This document shows positions 9,798 through 18,535 of a stretch of DNA of 64,000 bases, piece by piece. Each line of letters opens with the position of its first letter. The first letter of the stretch is position 1. Under the pieces are notes generated by a model. That model was given only the letters and a program-made list of their open reading frames with translations, was not told where the DNA came from and did no database searches. The translations under genes and the position numbers were made by a program. The stretch is from assembly GCF_041538045.1 (NCBI RefSeq), contig NZ_JBGOSE010000002.1, positions 316,801 to 380,800 on the forward strand, in the 5' to 3' direction. The stretch comes from Aliiglaciecola sp041538045 (GTDB taxonomy: Bacteria > Pseudomonadota > Gammaproteobacteria > Enterobacterales > Alteromonadaceae).

Positions 9798-10499
9798 ATG
9801 AGCGGATTTAATAAAGTTGTTACTAGCTATGAAGACGCATTAGCAGGCTTACAAGACGGCATGACAGTTATTGCCGGCGGATTTGGTTTGTGCGGTATCC
9901 CCGAAGGTTTAATTGCCCAAATAAAGGCTATGGGAACCAAAGATCTTACCATTGTTTCCAACAACTGTGGAGTTGATGGCTTTGGGTTAGGCTTGCTACT
10001 TGAAGATAAACAAATTAGCAAAATGATTTCTTCTTATGTGGGAGAAAACGCCTTATTTGAAAAGCAATTATTAGACGGTGAGTTAGAAGTTGAACTGACT
10101 CCTCAGGGCACCCTAGCTGAAAAAATGCGCGCCGGTGGAGCTGGAATTCCGGCATTTTATACGGCAACGGGTTACGGTACTCCTGTTGGTGAAGGCAAAG
10201 AAGTTAAAGAGTTTAATGGCCGCCCCTATATTTTAGAAGAGTCGATTACTGGCGACTTTGCTATCGTCAAAGCTTGGAAAGCGGATATTTTTGGAAACTG
10301 TATTTATCGTCATACCGCTCAGAATTTTAATCCGATGGCGGCAACGGCGGGTAAAATCACTATTGTAGAAGTAGAAGAGATTGTTCCTCCAGGTGCTATT
10401 CCACCCAGTCAAATTCAAACTCCAGGTATTTATGTGAATCGAGTCATCCAAGGTGAATTTGAAAAACGAATTGAACGTCGTGTTGTTGCAAAAACTTAA
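9798..10499 (+). CDS. scoA: 3-oxoacid CoA-transferase subunit A
   Basis: 233 residues, normal subunit A length. With subunit B it transfers CoA between succinyl-CoA and acetoacetate (or a related acid) in ketone-body and short-chain acid use. Family I CoA-transferase features include GGFGLCGIPEG, SNNCGVDGFGLG and the AGGAGIPAFYTATG block. AAGAGG gives a good ribosome site. The stop lies 11 bp before subunit B. It could also be AtoD-like; acid specificity is not resolved by the sequence. Confidence 0.88.
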   Translation: MSGFNKVVTSYEDALAGLQDGMTVIAGGFGLCGIPEGLIAQIKAMGTKDLTIVSNNCGVDGFGLGLLLEDKQISKMISSYVGENALFEKQLLDGELEVELTPQGTLAEKMRAGGAGIPAFYTATGYGTPVGEGKEVKEFNGRPYILEESITGDFAIVKAWKADIFGNCIYRHTAQNFNPMAATAGKITIVEVEEIVPPGAIPPSQIQTPGIYVNRVIQGEFEKRIERRVVAKT

Positions 10500-10510
10500 G
10501 GAGAAATCTA

Positions 10511-11167
10511 ATGGCTTTATCTCGAGATCAAATTGCTATGCGCGTTGCGCAAGAGTTTCAAGACGGAGACTATGTAAATCTTGGTATTGGAATTCCAACT
10601 CTTGCAGCTAATTATGTGCCTGAAGACGTTGCCGTGATGTTGCAATCAGAAAATGGCTTGTTAGGAATGGGACCAAATCCAACCGAAGAGCAACTTGATG
10701 CAGATATGATAAACGCAGGCAAAGAAACCGTCACTGCTATTACCGGAGCGTCCATTTTCAATTCTGCTGAAAGCTTTGCAATGATTAGAGGCGGCCATGT
10801 AGATTTTACCGTGTTAGGTGCCTTTGAAGTCGACTCCAGCGGCAATATAGCATCTTGGATGATCCCCGGTAAATTGATAAAAGGCATGGGCGGAGCTATG
10901 GATCTGGTCGCCGGTGCTAAAAACATCATAGTGACCATGACCCACGCAGATAAATATGGTAACTCAAAACTATTGGAGACTTGCACGTTACCCTTAACAG
11001 GCGTGAATTGTATCAACAAGATTATTACTGATTTAGCCGTGGTTGAAGTCAAAGACGGTGCATTTCATTTATTAGAGCTTGCGCCTGGCGTGTCTGTGGA
11101 TGAAGTAAAAGAAAAAACAGCTGGAAAACTAGTCGTCAGCGACTCAGTTAAAGAAATGGTATTTTAA
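10511..11167 (+). CDS. scoB: 3-oxoacid CoA-transferase subunit B
   Basis: 218 residues. The catalytic glutamate, which forms the covalent glutamyl-CoA intermediate, is Glu47 in QSENGLLGMGP. A glycine-rich stretch (GKLIKGMGGAMDLVAGAK) follows as in other B subunits. A strong AAGGAG site precedes the ATG. It is the last gene of the two-gene operon, followed by a long hairpin terminator. Acetoacetate made by HMG-CoA lyase (liuE, in this window) is a natural substrate, which links the two loci functionally by inference. Confidence 0.88.
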   Translation: MALSRDQIAMRVAQEFQDGDYVNLGIGIPTLAANYVPEDVAVMLQSENGLLGMGPNPTEEQLDADMINAGKETVTAITGASIFNSAESFAMIRGGHVDFTVLGAFEVDSSGNIASWMIPGKLIKGMGGAMDLVAGAKNIIVTMTHADKYGNSKLLETCTLPLTGVNCINKIITDLAVVEVKDGAFHLLELAPGVSVDEVKEKTAGKLVVSDSVKEMVF

Positions 11168-11178
11168 GCCAGTTTTAA

Positions 11179-11226
11179 AGTGTAATTGAGGGATATGTTC
11201 CCTGCCCTCAATTGCACTATTTTATT
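11179..11226 (+). terminator. Intrinsic terminator of scoAB
   Basis: A 14-bp stem with a single G-T wobble (AGTGTAATTGAGGG against CCCTCAATTGCACT) begins 12 bp after the scoB stop and is followed by TATTTTATTTG. Good shape for factor-independent termination. Confidence 0.75.
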
Positions 11227-11430
11227 TGTATTCTTCAACAAATTTAATTTCCCCCTCCAATCTAAACCCCCGTATATACAGGTTAAGATTAACGATACAT
11301 AAATTCCCTTATCTCAATTAATATTTATTGTTTACAGTCCACTTAAATTGATTACTTTTAAACCCCTTTCCATTACAATCTACCAACAACTCCTTCGCTA
11401 TTTATAGACACACTTAACTCGAGACTCATT

Positions 11431-12528
11431 TTGAACAAAGCAATATTTATGGCTGCATTGTATTTGATTTTTGTTTTTCCTTGCTATGCAAATCAACAAA
11501 TCTTAGCCATGCCTATTCAAGATAAATTAAAAGAAGCAAGAGACTATTTGTCTGTTTTACCCGAAAGATCCCTAGCCATTTTAAGTAACAAAGAGCATCT
11601 ATTAAGTATTGATAGTCAGGAAACGTTAGCGGATTGGTATGATGCAAAATTAATTGCTGCAATAAGAGTGGCAAATTTACAACAAATTTATTTAACCCTT
11701 TTAGAAATAAGTGAACTACAAAATACAGTGTTTTTCCAAAAACATAGCTCTACAACGTTTAACGGTATTGGCATTTGGATGCGTCGTTCTGGTTTTCTTA
11801 AAGAAGCTAAAATAAGTTACGCATGTAGTTTAGAAAATAGCAAAACGGAAAGAGCTAAAATTTCACCTATGTTAAATCTGGGCATAGTGGAAACGAAGTT
11901 AGGTAATAATGCTAGCGCCAAGCAACTTTATAATTTGGCGTTTAATACCGCAGAAAAATATGAAATGGAGAATATATTTGCGGTTGTCGAGAACAGTCTC
12001 GGCAACATCGCCTTATCTGAAGGGAATTATCCAGAAGCAGAACGTCTATATGCCAGCGCTTTAGAGCGTAACGAAAAACTAATGCGTCGTTCCGGCGAAT
12101 TAACCAGTGGCTTAAATTTATTATTAAGTTTTTTGTATCAAGACAAGTTAGATTTATTTTCGCGTTTATCTGGACGGATAGAACGAAAACTCAAACGCTC
12201 AGAAGTTGGCATAAAAACAGCGACGTTCGAAATTCTGAAAGCGGTTTATACTGCCAGAATAGATAAAGCTGCTACATCAGATTTAACTGAAGTAATAGCT
12301 AGAAATATGAAAATGATCAAAGATAAATCCCTGCAAAAACTTTTAAGCGACCTTATTGGGGTTTATGGATTAGCCTGGGATGATAAAATCATTGAGGGCA
12401 ATCAAGCCCAGCGAGATCATTTACAAGCACGATATCCCAGTTGCGATTGGGACAAGTTTTCAGATGAAAACTACATCTCTGTGTTAATATCTCAATTTGA
12501 CCAAACTCAAGCCCTTAAAGAGAACTAA
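11431..12528 (+). CDS. Secreted or periplasmic TPR-containing protein, unknown function
   Basis: 365 residues from a TTG start at 11431; an in-frame ATG at 11449 is the alternative. The first ~20 residues form a signal peptide ending CYANQQ. Residues 110-240 contain tetratricopeptide-like helices (LEAKISYACSLENSK-type and GNYPEAERLYASALERNEKL), suggesting a protein-binding scaffold outside the cytoplasm. It ends 2 bp before the helicase start, so the two are probably co-transcribed. The function is not recognisable. Confidence 0.7.
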   Translation: MNKAIFMAALYLIFVFPCYANQQILAMPIQDKLKEARDYLSVLPERSLAILSNKEHLLSIDSQETLADWYDAKLIAAIRVANLQQIYLTLLEISELQNTVFFQKHSSTTFNGIGIWMRRSGFLKEAKISYACSLENSKTERAKISPMLNLGIVETKLGNNASAKQLYNLAFNTAEKYEMENIFAVVENSLGNIALSEGNYPEAERLYASALERNEKLMRRSGELTSGLNLLLSFLYQDKLDLFSRLSGRIERKLKRSEVGIKTATFEILKAVYTARIDKAATSDLTEVIARNMKMIKDKSLQKLLSDLIGVYGLAWDDKIIEGNQAQRDHLQARYPSCDWDKFSDENYISVLISQFDQTQALKEN

Positions 12529-12530
12529 CT

Positions 12531-13850
12531 TTGCAATTTAACGATTTCCCCTTAGACCACCGAATTTTAAAAGCCTTAGAAGTAAAAGGATTTGAAGAAG
12601 CCACTGACATTCAGGCAAAAGCCATTGGCCAGGGCCTGCTGGGTAAAGATTTGCTTGCTTCGTCCAAAACTGGCTCGGGGAAAACGCTGGCGTTTTTGAT
12701 TCCGGCTTTACAACGTGTATTTAAGCAACGGGCATTGAGCAGAAAAGATCCTAGAGTACTGATATTAGCACCGACCCGAGAGTTGGCAAAACAAGTGTTC
12801 ATGCAGCTCAAATGGCTCATCGCCAATCAAAATATTTTTGCGACTCTAATTTTAGGTGGTGAAAACTTCAATGATCAAGTTAAAGCATTAAAACGCAACC
12901 CACAATTTGTGGTAGGCACAGCGGGTCGAATTGCGGATCATGTAAAAGGCAAAAGTCTATATTTGAATGGGCTTGAATTGCTTATCTTAGATGAAGCCGA
13001 TCGTATGTTAGATTTAGGTTTCGCCGATGAATTAAAATTAATTGACCGCTGTGCTGATCATAGAAAGCGTCAAACTATGATGTTCTCTGCCACGTTAGAT
13101 TCCGCAGAGTTACATTATTTAACCGAAAGAATGCTGAATGCCCCTCAACGTATTAGTGTGGGCGACTCAAGAGAACAACACCTCGATATAGAACAGCAAT
13201 TTTACTTGGCTGACCATTTAGATCATAAAATATTATTGCTCAAAAAGTTGCTTGAAAATGCAGATAACAAACAAGTTATTGTGTTTACCGCGACCAGAGA
13301 AGACACTGAGAAATTGTCCTTATTATTGTCGGCCGATAGCATAGATAGTGCAGCTTTGAGCGCCAGTTTAAGCCAGTCTCAACGAAGTAACATTATGAAT
13401 GCCTTCAGTCGTGGTCAGCATCAAGTGTTGGTTACCACTGACGTAGCCTCACGAGGCTTAGATCTTAGAAAAGTTGAATGGGTAATCAATTTTGACCTGC
13501 CCAAACTGGCAGACGAGTATATTCACCGTATCGGTCGTACTGGTCGAGCCGGTAATAAAGGCAACGCTGCGTCGCTTGTGGGACCAAAAGATTGGCAAAG
13601 TTTTATCGCCATTAAAGGCATTTTGCAACAAAGTATTAGCTTTAGTGTATTTGAAGGGCTAGAAGGAAAGTTCAAGGGGCTTAAACCACTTAAACAACGA
13701 GCACTAAAAGGTGCACCACAGAAAAAAGCCAAAAAAGTCGCGCCTCAAAATGCGCCTAAACCGCAAAAGCGTATTCGCGCCCAAGAAGGTGTTGATGTGG
13801 GTCACATACCCATGCGCAAAAAAGCTAGACCTGCGGACTCTGAAGAGTAA
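12531..13850 (+). CDS. DEAD-box RNA helicase
   Basis: 439 residues from a TTG start with AAAGAG about 8 bp upstream. All helicase motifs are present: Q motif (TDIQAKAI), I (SSKTGSGKT), Ia (PTRELA), II (LDEAD), III (SAT), V (TDVASRGLD) and VI (HRIGRTGRAG). A basic tail (residues 385-439) likely binds RNA. It belongs near the SrmB/RhlE group, which remodels rRNA and mRNA. The LDEADRMLDLGF block resembles SrmB, but I would not assign the symbol. It is coupled to the upstream TPR gene. Confidence 0.9.
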   Translation: MQFNDFPLDHRILKALEVKGFEEATDIQAKAIGQGLLGKDLLASSKTGSGKTLAFLIPALQRVFKQRALSRKDPRVLILAPTRELAKQVFMQLKWLIANQNIFATLILGGENFNDQVKALKRNPQFVVGTAGRIADHVKGKSLYLNGLELLILDEADRMLDLGFADELKLIDRCADHRKRQTMMFSATLDSAELHYLTERMLNAPQRISVGDSREQHLDIEQQFYLADHLDHKILLLKKLLENADNKQVIVFTATREDTEKLSLLLSADSIDSAALSASLSQSQRSNIMNAFSRGQHQVLVTTDVASRGLDLRKVEWVINFDLPKLADEYIHRIGRTGRAGNKGNAASLVGPKDWQSFIAIKGILQQSISFSVFEGLEGKFKGLKPLKQRALKGAPQKKAKKVAPQNAPKPQKRIRAQEGVDVGHIPMRKKARPADSEE

Positions 13851-13868
13851 ACATCAGGAAGCTGCCGA

Positions 13869-14222
13869 ATGCAGGTTGAAGATATAAAAGTATTTATTCC
13901 CAGTTTAGATTATGACAAATCAATTAGTTTTTATAATCAACTGGGATTTAATTGTGACTACGTCACTGACGATCTAACCTTGTGCAAAAACGGCGAATGT
14001 TACTTCTTTATACAGCGATATTATAATCAACAACTAGCTGAGAACTTAATGCTGCAAATATGCGTTAGCGATATTCAAGAAGCCTACGCATTAGCCCAAA
14101 AGTCACAATACAAAACCAAATTATCAGAGATTCAAAAGGAACCTTGGGCTAGCGTTTTTTACCTATGGGGCCCCGCTGGAGAATTACTGCACATAACCCA
14201 ACTGAATAATCCTCAACTATAG
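13869..14222 (+). CDS. Glyoxalase/bleomycin-resistance (VOC) fold protein
   Basis: 117 residues, a single VOC module pair (beta-alpha-beta-beta-beta). The opening VEDIKVFIPSLDYDKSISFYNQLGF is typical of the superfamily. It follows the helicase by 18 bp on the same strand. Metal ligands are not clear enough to call an activity; proteins of this type include dioxygenases, isomerases and drug-binding proteins. Confidence 0.7.
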   Translation: MQVEDIKVFIPSLDYDKSISFYNQLGFNCDYVTDDLTLCKNGECYFFIQRYYNQQLAENLMLQICVSDIQEAYALAQKSQYKTKLSEIQKEPWASVFYLWGPAGELLHITQLNNPQL

Positions 14223-14410
14223 TAGCTTAGATTTACCCTAACCTTCCCTTATGTGTAATGTTTGAAACGGCACTTAATAACACTTTTGTTTTGCAGTCTC
14301 GGGGTAAATTTAAAGCTCAAAACCCGTGTTAGGCTAGATCTAAATCTACTTTAAAAGTATGGAATTGACTTAGGAACAAATAAGGTCATCGGTAACCCCA
14401 AAAAAAGGGA

Positions 14411-14881
14411 TTACTGTTGACTAATTTCAGCAAATTTCCCATCGAGTAATTTACTAATATCTTGAGCCGCTAATTCGATTTCTAAGCCTCTACGCCCTGC
14501 ACTCACGTATATGGCAGGAAATTTTGTTGCACTGTCATCTATAATGGTTTTCAGCCGCTTCTTTTGACCTAAGGGGCTTACCCCACCTAACACATAGCCG
14601 GTGGCTCGTTCTACATCGGCTTTATCGGCCATATGAACTTTTTTAGCACCGAGTGCTTTGGCCATTAACTTCATACTTAAACTGGTATTAACAGGTAGGA
14701 TGGCGACAGCTAAGGCTGTTCCGTCAAACTCCACAACCAAGGTTTTAAACACCTGTTCTTCGGCTAAACCAAGCTTGTTAGCCGCTTCTAAGCCATAAGA
14801 TTTAGCATCCGTGTCATGTTGATATTGATGGACAGTAAATTGAATTTTGCGTTTTTTAGCAAGGTTAATTGCAGGTGTCAT
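14411..14881 (-). CDS. ybaK: Cys-tRNA(Pro)/Cys-tRNA(Cys) deacylase YbaK
   Basis: 156 residues, matching YbaK/EbsC. It hydrolyses Cys-tRNA(Pro) misacylated by prolyl-tRNA synthetase. The conserved lysine and glycine block VFKTLVVEFDG and the TGYVLGGVSPLGQKKRLKT loop are present. It is 33 bp downstream of a PaiB-like gene on the same strand, a possible two-gene unit. Confidence 0.9.
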   Translation of the reverse strand: MTPAINLAKKRKIQFTVHQYQHDTDAKSYGLEAANKLGLAEEQVFKTLVVEFDGTALAVAILPVNTSLSMKLMAKALGAKKVHMADKADVERATGYVLGGVSPLGQKKRLKTIIDDSATKFPAIYVSAGRRGLEIELAAQDISKLLDGKFAEISQQ

Positions 14882-14914
14882 TTTTCGAATACTCTCTCAA
14901 TTTCAAGCTCACAA

Positions 14915-15532
14915 TTATGCCTCACCATTACCTAAATTGTGCTCTTTCATATATTCAGCTAAAAGCTTAGCAATTGGATCCGCACTATTTGTTAGGCCTG
15001 TAAAAACACCCTGTTGATCTTCATGGCTGCGGTGTTGGCCTAATTTTTCTTTACCCTGAATGTCAGTAACTTCCAGTTTAAAACCGACAACACCTTGGCG
15101 CAAACGTTGCTGAAAATCATCGGGCATTGTGTTCTGATCGTCTAACAAATCAGGTTCATAGTGAGACACCAGTTGGTTCATTCTTGCAACTGTCTCATTG
15201 TCGTTTAGCAGTTGAACATCACCATAACAATGCACTGCCACATAATTCCAGGTTGGAACAGCCGGTTTCTTCGCATACCAATTTGGTGAAATGTAGGCAT
15301 GTGGTCCGCTAAACACAATTAATCCTCGTTTATTATCAATGGTTTTCCAATGGGAATTGGCTTTTGCCATATGCGCAAATAAACAAAGTTTGCCATTTTC
15401 GTCTAGCTCGCTAACAAAGGGAAGATGTGTGGAATTTAAGTCAGCTGTGATAAACAATCCAAAACTATTTTTTGCAATAATAGCCTGTAACCTTTCAAGA
15501 TCAGTCAATTGAAAATGTTTTTCAATATGCAT
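14915..15532 (-). CDS. PaiB-family FMN-binding protein
   Basis: 205 residues. The opening MHIEKHFQLTDLERLQAIIAKNSFGLFIT, the LPFV pair and GPHAYISPNWYAKKPAVPTWNY are hallmarks of PaiB/FMN-binding negative transcriptional regulators. In Bacillus these repress sporulation and degradative enzymes; a regulatory role here is unproven. The split-barrel flavin-reductase fold is expected. Confidence 0.85.
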   Translation of the reverse strand: MHIEKHFQLTDLERLQAIIAKNSFGLFITADLNSTHLPFVSELDENGKLCLFAHMAKANSHWKTIDNKRGLIVFSGPHAYISPNWYAKKPAVPTWNYVAVHCYGDVQLLNDNETVARMNQLVSHYEPDLLDDQNTMPDDFQQRLRQGVVGFKLEVTDIQGKEKLGQHRSHEDQQGVFTGLTNSADPIAKLLAEYMKEHNLGNGEA

Positions 15533-15573
15533 GAATTGGTATCCTTACTCCACAATATCGCTATCGAAAATGA

Positions 15574-15595
15574 AAAAGCCCCGTAAGGGGCTTTT
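15574..15595 (-). terminator. Intrinsic terminator of the EF-hand gene
   Basis: AAAAGCCCC, TTAC loop, GGGGCTTTT is an 8-9 bp stem with flanking A and T runs, 24 bp past the EF-hand stop on the minus strand. Its symmetry means it could also work on the plus strand. Confidence 0.85.
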
Positions 15596-15618
15596 AAAAC
15601 GCTTAACAATGATTGGAA

Positions 15619-15867
15619 TTAATATTCCCACCAAGCTTCTTGCCACCACTCTAGGAACTCTTCGAAATCGATGAATCCATCGTTGTTCTCATCAATTAGT
15701 GAGAAACCTTCTTGTACATGGCTCGCCTTAGTTTTTGGCGAAAGAATGGTTAAAAGTTCTATAAACTCAGGTAAATCAATCTGACCATTTTTATCCTGGT
15801 CAAAAAAGTCGAACTCTTTACGAATTTCAGCAATTTTGCTGTCATCCATTGGTGTTTTGTCGGTCAT
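15619..15867 (-). CDS. Two-EF-hand calcium-binding protein
   Basis: 82 residues with two canonical EF-hand loops: DQDKNGQIDLPE (about 24-35) and DENNDGFIDFEE (about 60-71), both with the invariant glycine and terminal glutamate. It is small, soluble and calmodulin-like, with no signal peptide. It probably buffers or senses calcium in the cytoplasm; its target is unknown. It lies between trhO and its own terminator. Confidence 0.85.
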   Translation of the reverse strand: MTDKTPMDDSKIAEIRKEFDFFDQDKNGQIDLPEFIELLTILSPKTKASHVQEGFSLIDENNDGFIDFEEFLEWWQEAWWEY

Positions 15868-15934
15868 ATTTAAGTCTTATAATACTTACTAATTTAATTC
15901 AAACATCAGTTTAACGCGTTATAAGTGTCTCTGT

Positions 15935-16927
15935 CTATGCTGACTTACCTGCTGCTATGCGTCTTTCTCTGCGCTCAGCAGCTTTCTGTTGGCGACGCAG
16001 CTTAGTGGCCTTTCTTGCCTCAGAGCCTACGTGCTCTTCATTACGTTCTTTGGCTAAATTAACCTGTTTCTCACGTTCGCGAAAACGTGCAATCTGCTCT
16101 TCAGAATGTTTCCCAAAACACTTTGGACAACTCACCCCAGGTTCATACTCTGGCGTTTGTTTATCTTCTTCGGTAATAGGTAGACGGCAAGCATAACAGG
16201 CTTCGTAATGACTTTTTTGCAACTTGTGATCAACAGCTACGCGGTTATCAAAGACAAAACAGTCCCCTTTCCACATGGTGTTTTGCTCTGGTACTTCTTC
16301 CAAATATTTTAAGATACCGCCTTCTAAGTGGTACACCTCGTCAAAACCCTGCTCTTTCATAAATGCAGTGGATTTTTCACAGCGAATACCACCAGTGCAG
16401 AACATGGCCACTTTTTTATGCTTTTTAGGATCAAGGTTTTCTGCCACGTATTGGGGAAACTCCCGAAATGAGTCCGTTTTAGGATTCACTGCGTTTTCGA
16501 AAGTACCAATTTCAATTTCGTAATCATTACGAGTATCAATGAGCAACACCTCAGGATCAGAGATTAATTCGTTCCAATCAGCGGGTTTCACATAGGTCCC
16601 AACGGTTTTTTGTGGGTCTATTCCTTCCACGCCCATAGTGACAATTTCTTTTTTGAGTTTCACCTTGGTTCGATAGAAAGGCTGCACGTCGTCTAGTGAC
16701 TCTTTGCAAGAAATCGGGTTAATGCGGGGGTCACTATTAAGATAAGCAACTAAGCTGTCTATAGCTTCACGGGTAGCAGAAACCGTGCCATTGATACCTT
16801 CACTAGCCAGTAGCAAAGTTCCTTTAATATTGTGATTTTCTAACACATCAAGAAGTGGCTGACGCATTTCTTTATAATTTTCAAGCGCAACAAATTTGTA
16901 CATTGCGCAAACAATGAATTTAGACAT
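15935..16927 (-). CDS. trhO: tRNA uridine(34) hydroxylase TrhO (YceA)
   Basis: 330 residues. An N-terminal acylphosphatase-like domain (residues 1-95) precedes a rhodanese domain with the active-site loop MFCTGGIRCEKS. A C-terminal cysteine pair region (ACYACR and SCPKCFG) probably binds zinc, followed by a basic tail. TrhO introduces 5-hydroxyuridine at tRNA position 34 using oxygen. Motifs and length match well. Confidence 0.92.
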   Translation of the reverse strand: MSKFIVCAMYKFVALENYKEMRQPLLDVLENHNIKGTLLLASEGINGTVSATREAIDSLVAYLNSDPRINPISCKESLDDVQPFYRTKVKLKKEIVTMGVEGIDPQKTVGTYVKPADWNELISDPEVLLIDTRNDYEIEIGTFENAVNPKTDSFREFPQYVAENLDPKKHKKVAMFCTGGIRCEKSTAFMKEQGFDEVYHLEGGILKYLEEVPEQNTMWKGDCFVFDNRVAVDHKLQKSHYEACYACRLPITEEDKQTPEYEPGVSCPKCFGKHSEEQIARFREREKQVNLAKERNEEHVGSEARKATKLRRQQKAAERRERRIAAGKSA

Positions 16928-17046
16928 ATTTTACCTTTTTGCGAATTGGAACGTAAAACCAAAGCATATTTTTTGCGGCGCGGATTATACCAACTACGGA
17001 TAATTTTGCAAAAACCTTATATTCAATAAGGTTAATTAGTCGTGGA

Positions 17047-17517
17047 TCAACTCATCCCATTTAAAATATCGTATAGTTTGGTTTCATCTACTTCTATTTT
17101 ACGGGACGGTTCACTGTGGAAACGTTGTTGAGTTTGTAAACCACAGTTAATGATAACTTCAGGTTCAATACGTTTTGCATCATTGAAGGTAGACAATGGT
17201 TGTGGATGCATTTGCTGCCAAAGAATAGCATCAGTAACATTTTGCGCCATTAACTGGCTAGTGGTGCGAGCTAACGACCAGTCCTGCTCTTCTGCTTTTA
17301 GCGGCGTTTGTGGATAGTGATGTTTTGTAATACTGCTGGGAAAATGACTAGGCTCATCATTGTCATCACTGATGTTAGGACGTTGCAGGTAATCATCTTC
17401 CAACATTGCTAATAGCAATGCGAATTTATCCCCTTGCTGTAACGCACGATTGAGGGTTCCCGACCACTCAAGATCGGAAACAACCACTTTAGATTCTGGG
17501 GTTATTTCAGCCGTCAA
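17047..17517 (-). CDS. Conserved hypothetical protein (VC2046/SO_2500-like)
   Basis: 156 residues from a TTG start preceded by AGGAAAA. Soluble, acidic, with no membrane or signal segment. The pattern SDLEWSGTLNRALQQGDKFALLLAMLEDD and the ending KLYDILNGMS resemble a small family conserved in Vibrio and Shewanella and known only by locus names. No activity can be proposed. The name is from memory, so confidence in it is limited; that it is a real gene is likely. Confidence 0.55.
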   Translation of the reverse strand: MTAEITPESKVVVSDLEWSGTLNRALQQGDKFALLLAMLEDDYLQRPNISDDNDEPSHFPSSITKHHYPQTPLKAEEQDWSLARTTSQLMAQNVTDAILWQQMHPQPLSTFNDAKRIEPEVIINCGLQTQQRFHSEPSRKIEVDETKLYDILNGMS

Positions 17518-17574
17518 CGTATTTTCCTTTTCATCTACTTTTTATCGTAAATTAAAAAAAAATCTTTAATTCTA

Positions 17575-17602
17575 TTTACAGACTGAAATTTCCTGTTAGT
17601 AT
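17575..17602 (+). promoter_or_regulatory. Probable promoter of tRNA-Tyr
   Basis: TTTACA, 16 bp, TAGTAT lies just upstream of the tRNA. It is followed by a GC-rich discriminator (ACGCGCC), the kind expected of a stringently controlled stable-RNA promoter. The -10 match is only partial. Confidence 0.45.
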
Positions 17603-17614
17603 ACGCGCCTCTTT

Positions 17615-17699
17615 GGAGGGGTACCCAAGCGGTCAACGGGAGCAGACTGTAAATCTGCCGGCTCAGCCTTCGCAGGTTCGAATCCTGCCCCCTCCACCA
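17615..17699 (+). tRNA. tRNA-Tyr (GTA anticodon), CCA encoded
   Basis: 85 nt with a 7-bp acceptor stem (GGAGGGG/CCCCTCC), a long variable arm as expected for tRNA-Tyr, a T-loop GGTTCGAATCC, discriminator A and encoded CCA at 697-699. The anticodon stem-loop CAGA-CTGTAAA-TCTG gives anticodon GTA at 17649-17651. Its last 18 nt start a repeat that recurs 271 bp downstream. Confidence 0.97.
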
Positions 17700-17796
17700 C
17701 CTTTCTTTGGACGACTTCCGTTCAAATTCAAACTCAAGATTAAATAAATCCCTAAAGGGGCCGGACGAGAAGCTGCGATCCGCAGGTCGACTATTT
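17682..17796 (+). repeat. tRNA-Tyr 3'-end repeat, copy 1
   Basis: 115 bp beginning inside the tRNA (its last 18 nt including CCA) and running to CGACTATTT. It contains a 5-bp hairpin (CTGCG-ATC-CGCAG) and a CCCT/AGGG pair. The second copy at 17953-18067 differs at three positions. See the finding on tyrT-like repeats. Confidence 0.9.
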
Positions 17797-17952
17797 TGTC
17801 TGGGTGAATGAGCACGTTTCAGCTGCGCAGCAGCGTGAGCGAATGAACGACATTCATGGATGAATGGCTGGACACAGCACCATGGATGGGTTAAACGTCA
17901 AAAACTTCCAAACCCCTTGTCAGCAAATATTGTAAAGTTTACTTTTATTGTC
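17797..17952. other. Spacer between the two tRNA-Tyr repeats
   Basis: 156 bp without a credible reading frame or clear RNA gene. With one 115-bp copy it makes a 271-bp repeat period. It carries short ATG-rich direct repeats (ATTCATGGATGAATG) that could fold weakly. No promoter recognised. Confidence 0.5.
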
Positions 17953-18067
17953 ATCCTGCCCCCTCCACCACTTTTCTTTGAACGACTTCCGTTCAAATTC
18001 AAACTCAAGATTAAATAAATCCCTGAAGGGGCCGGACGAGAAGCTGCGATCCGCAGGTCGACTATTT
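17953..18067 (+). repeat. tRNA-Tyr 3'-end repeat, copy 2
   Basis: Second copy of the 115-bp unit, with 3 mismatches to copy 1. It includes the 18-nt tRNA-Tyr 3' end with CCA but no tRNA body, so it cannot make a tRNA. Sequence after it (18068-18214) holds nothing recognisable except the upstream region of the next gene. Confidence 0.9.
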
Positions 18068-18214
18068 CAATTCGCCTTCACAATTTGTTTGCTGCAATCC
18101 AAGCTCAACTTCACTAAACGGTAAAATTTTTATTCGATAGCTTTTTTACGGTTACTCAGTTATGGTTAACGAAAGTATAGATTCTGATTAATTTCAATCA
18201 GCTGAGAGCATTTC

Positions 18215-18520
18215 ATGGTTAATTCCCGTCCCTTTCAAAAAATAATTAAAACAGTTGGCACTTGTGTCTGTTTCATTTCTTTATCTGCTTGCATGAGTAA
18301 CGACAATCCCTGTGAAGAAGTGCTTGAAGTGAAACAACAACATCAAGATTGCGAACGATTGCGTAAAATAATGTTAAAAACGGATTATCCGCAGCAAGCC
18401 CTGACAGCTAAACTGAGATATGAAGAAGCCTGTGTAAATTTGCGTTACTACCGCGATGAATTTGATACGATTTGCAAAAAAGATGGCACACCTATTGGTC
18501 AAAAGCCAAAAGAAAAGTAA
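18215..18520 (+). CDS. Small lipoprotein, unknown function
   Basis: 101 residues. A basic start, a hydrophobic core and the lipobox LSAC (cysteine at residue 26) mark it as a lipoprotein. The mature part has five more cysteines (for example NPCEEV, QDCERL, EACVNL, TICKK), suggesting disulfides in the periplasm. No family recognised. The ribosome site (GAGAGC) is modest. Confidence 0.7.
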   Translation: MVNSRPFQKIIKTVGTCVCFISLSACMSNDNPCEEVLEVKQQHQDCERLRKIMLKTDYPQQALTAKLRYEEACVNLRYYRDEFDTICKKDGTPIGQKPKEK

Positions 18521-18535
18521 TTAGGATTGGTTGAT

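Noticed and set aside
17760..17796. Polylinker-like look of the repeat end (GATCCGCAGGTCGAC)
   Set aside because: It occurs identically in both repeat copies inside ordinary chromosomal sequence, and the sites are not arranged as in a vector.
17953..17971. Second tRNA-like CCA end
   Set aside because: Only the last 18 nt of tRNA-Tyr are present; no tRNA body, so it is a repeat and not a gene.
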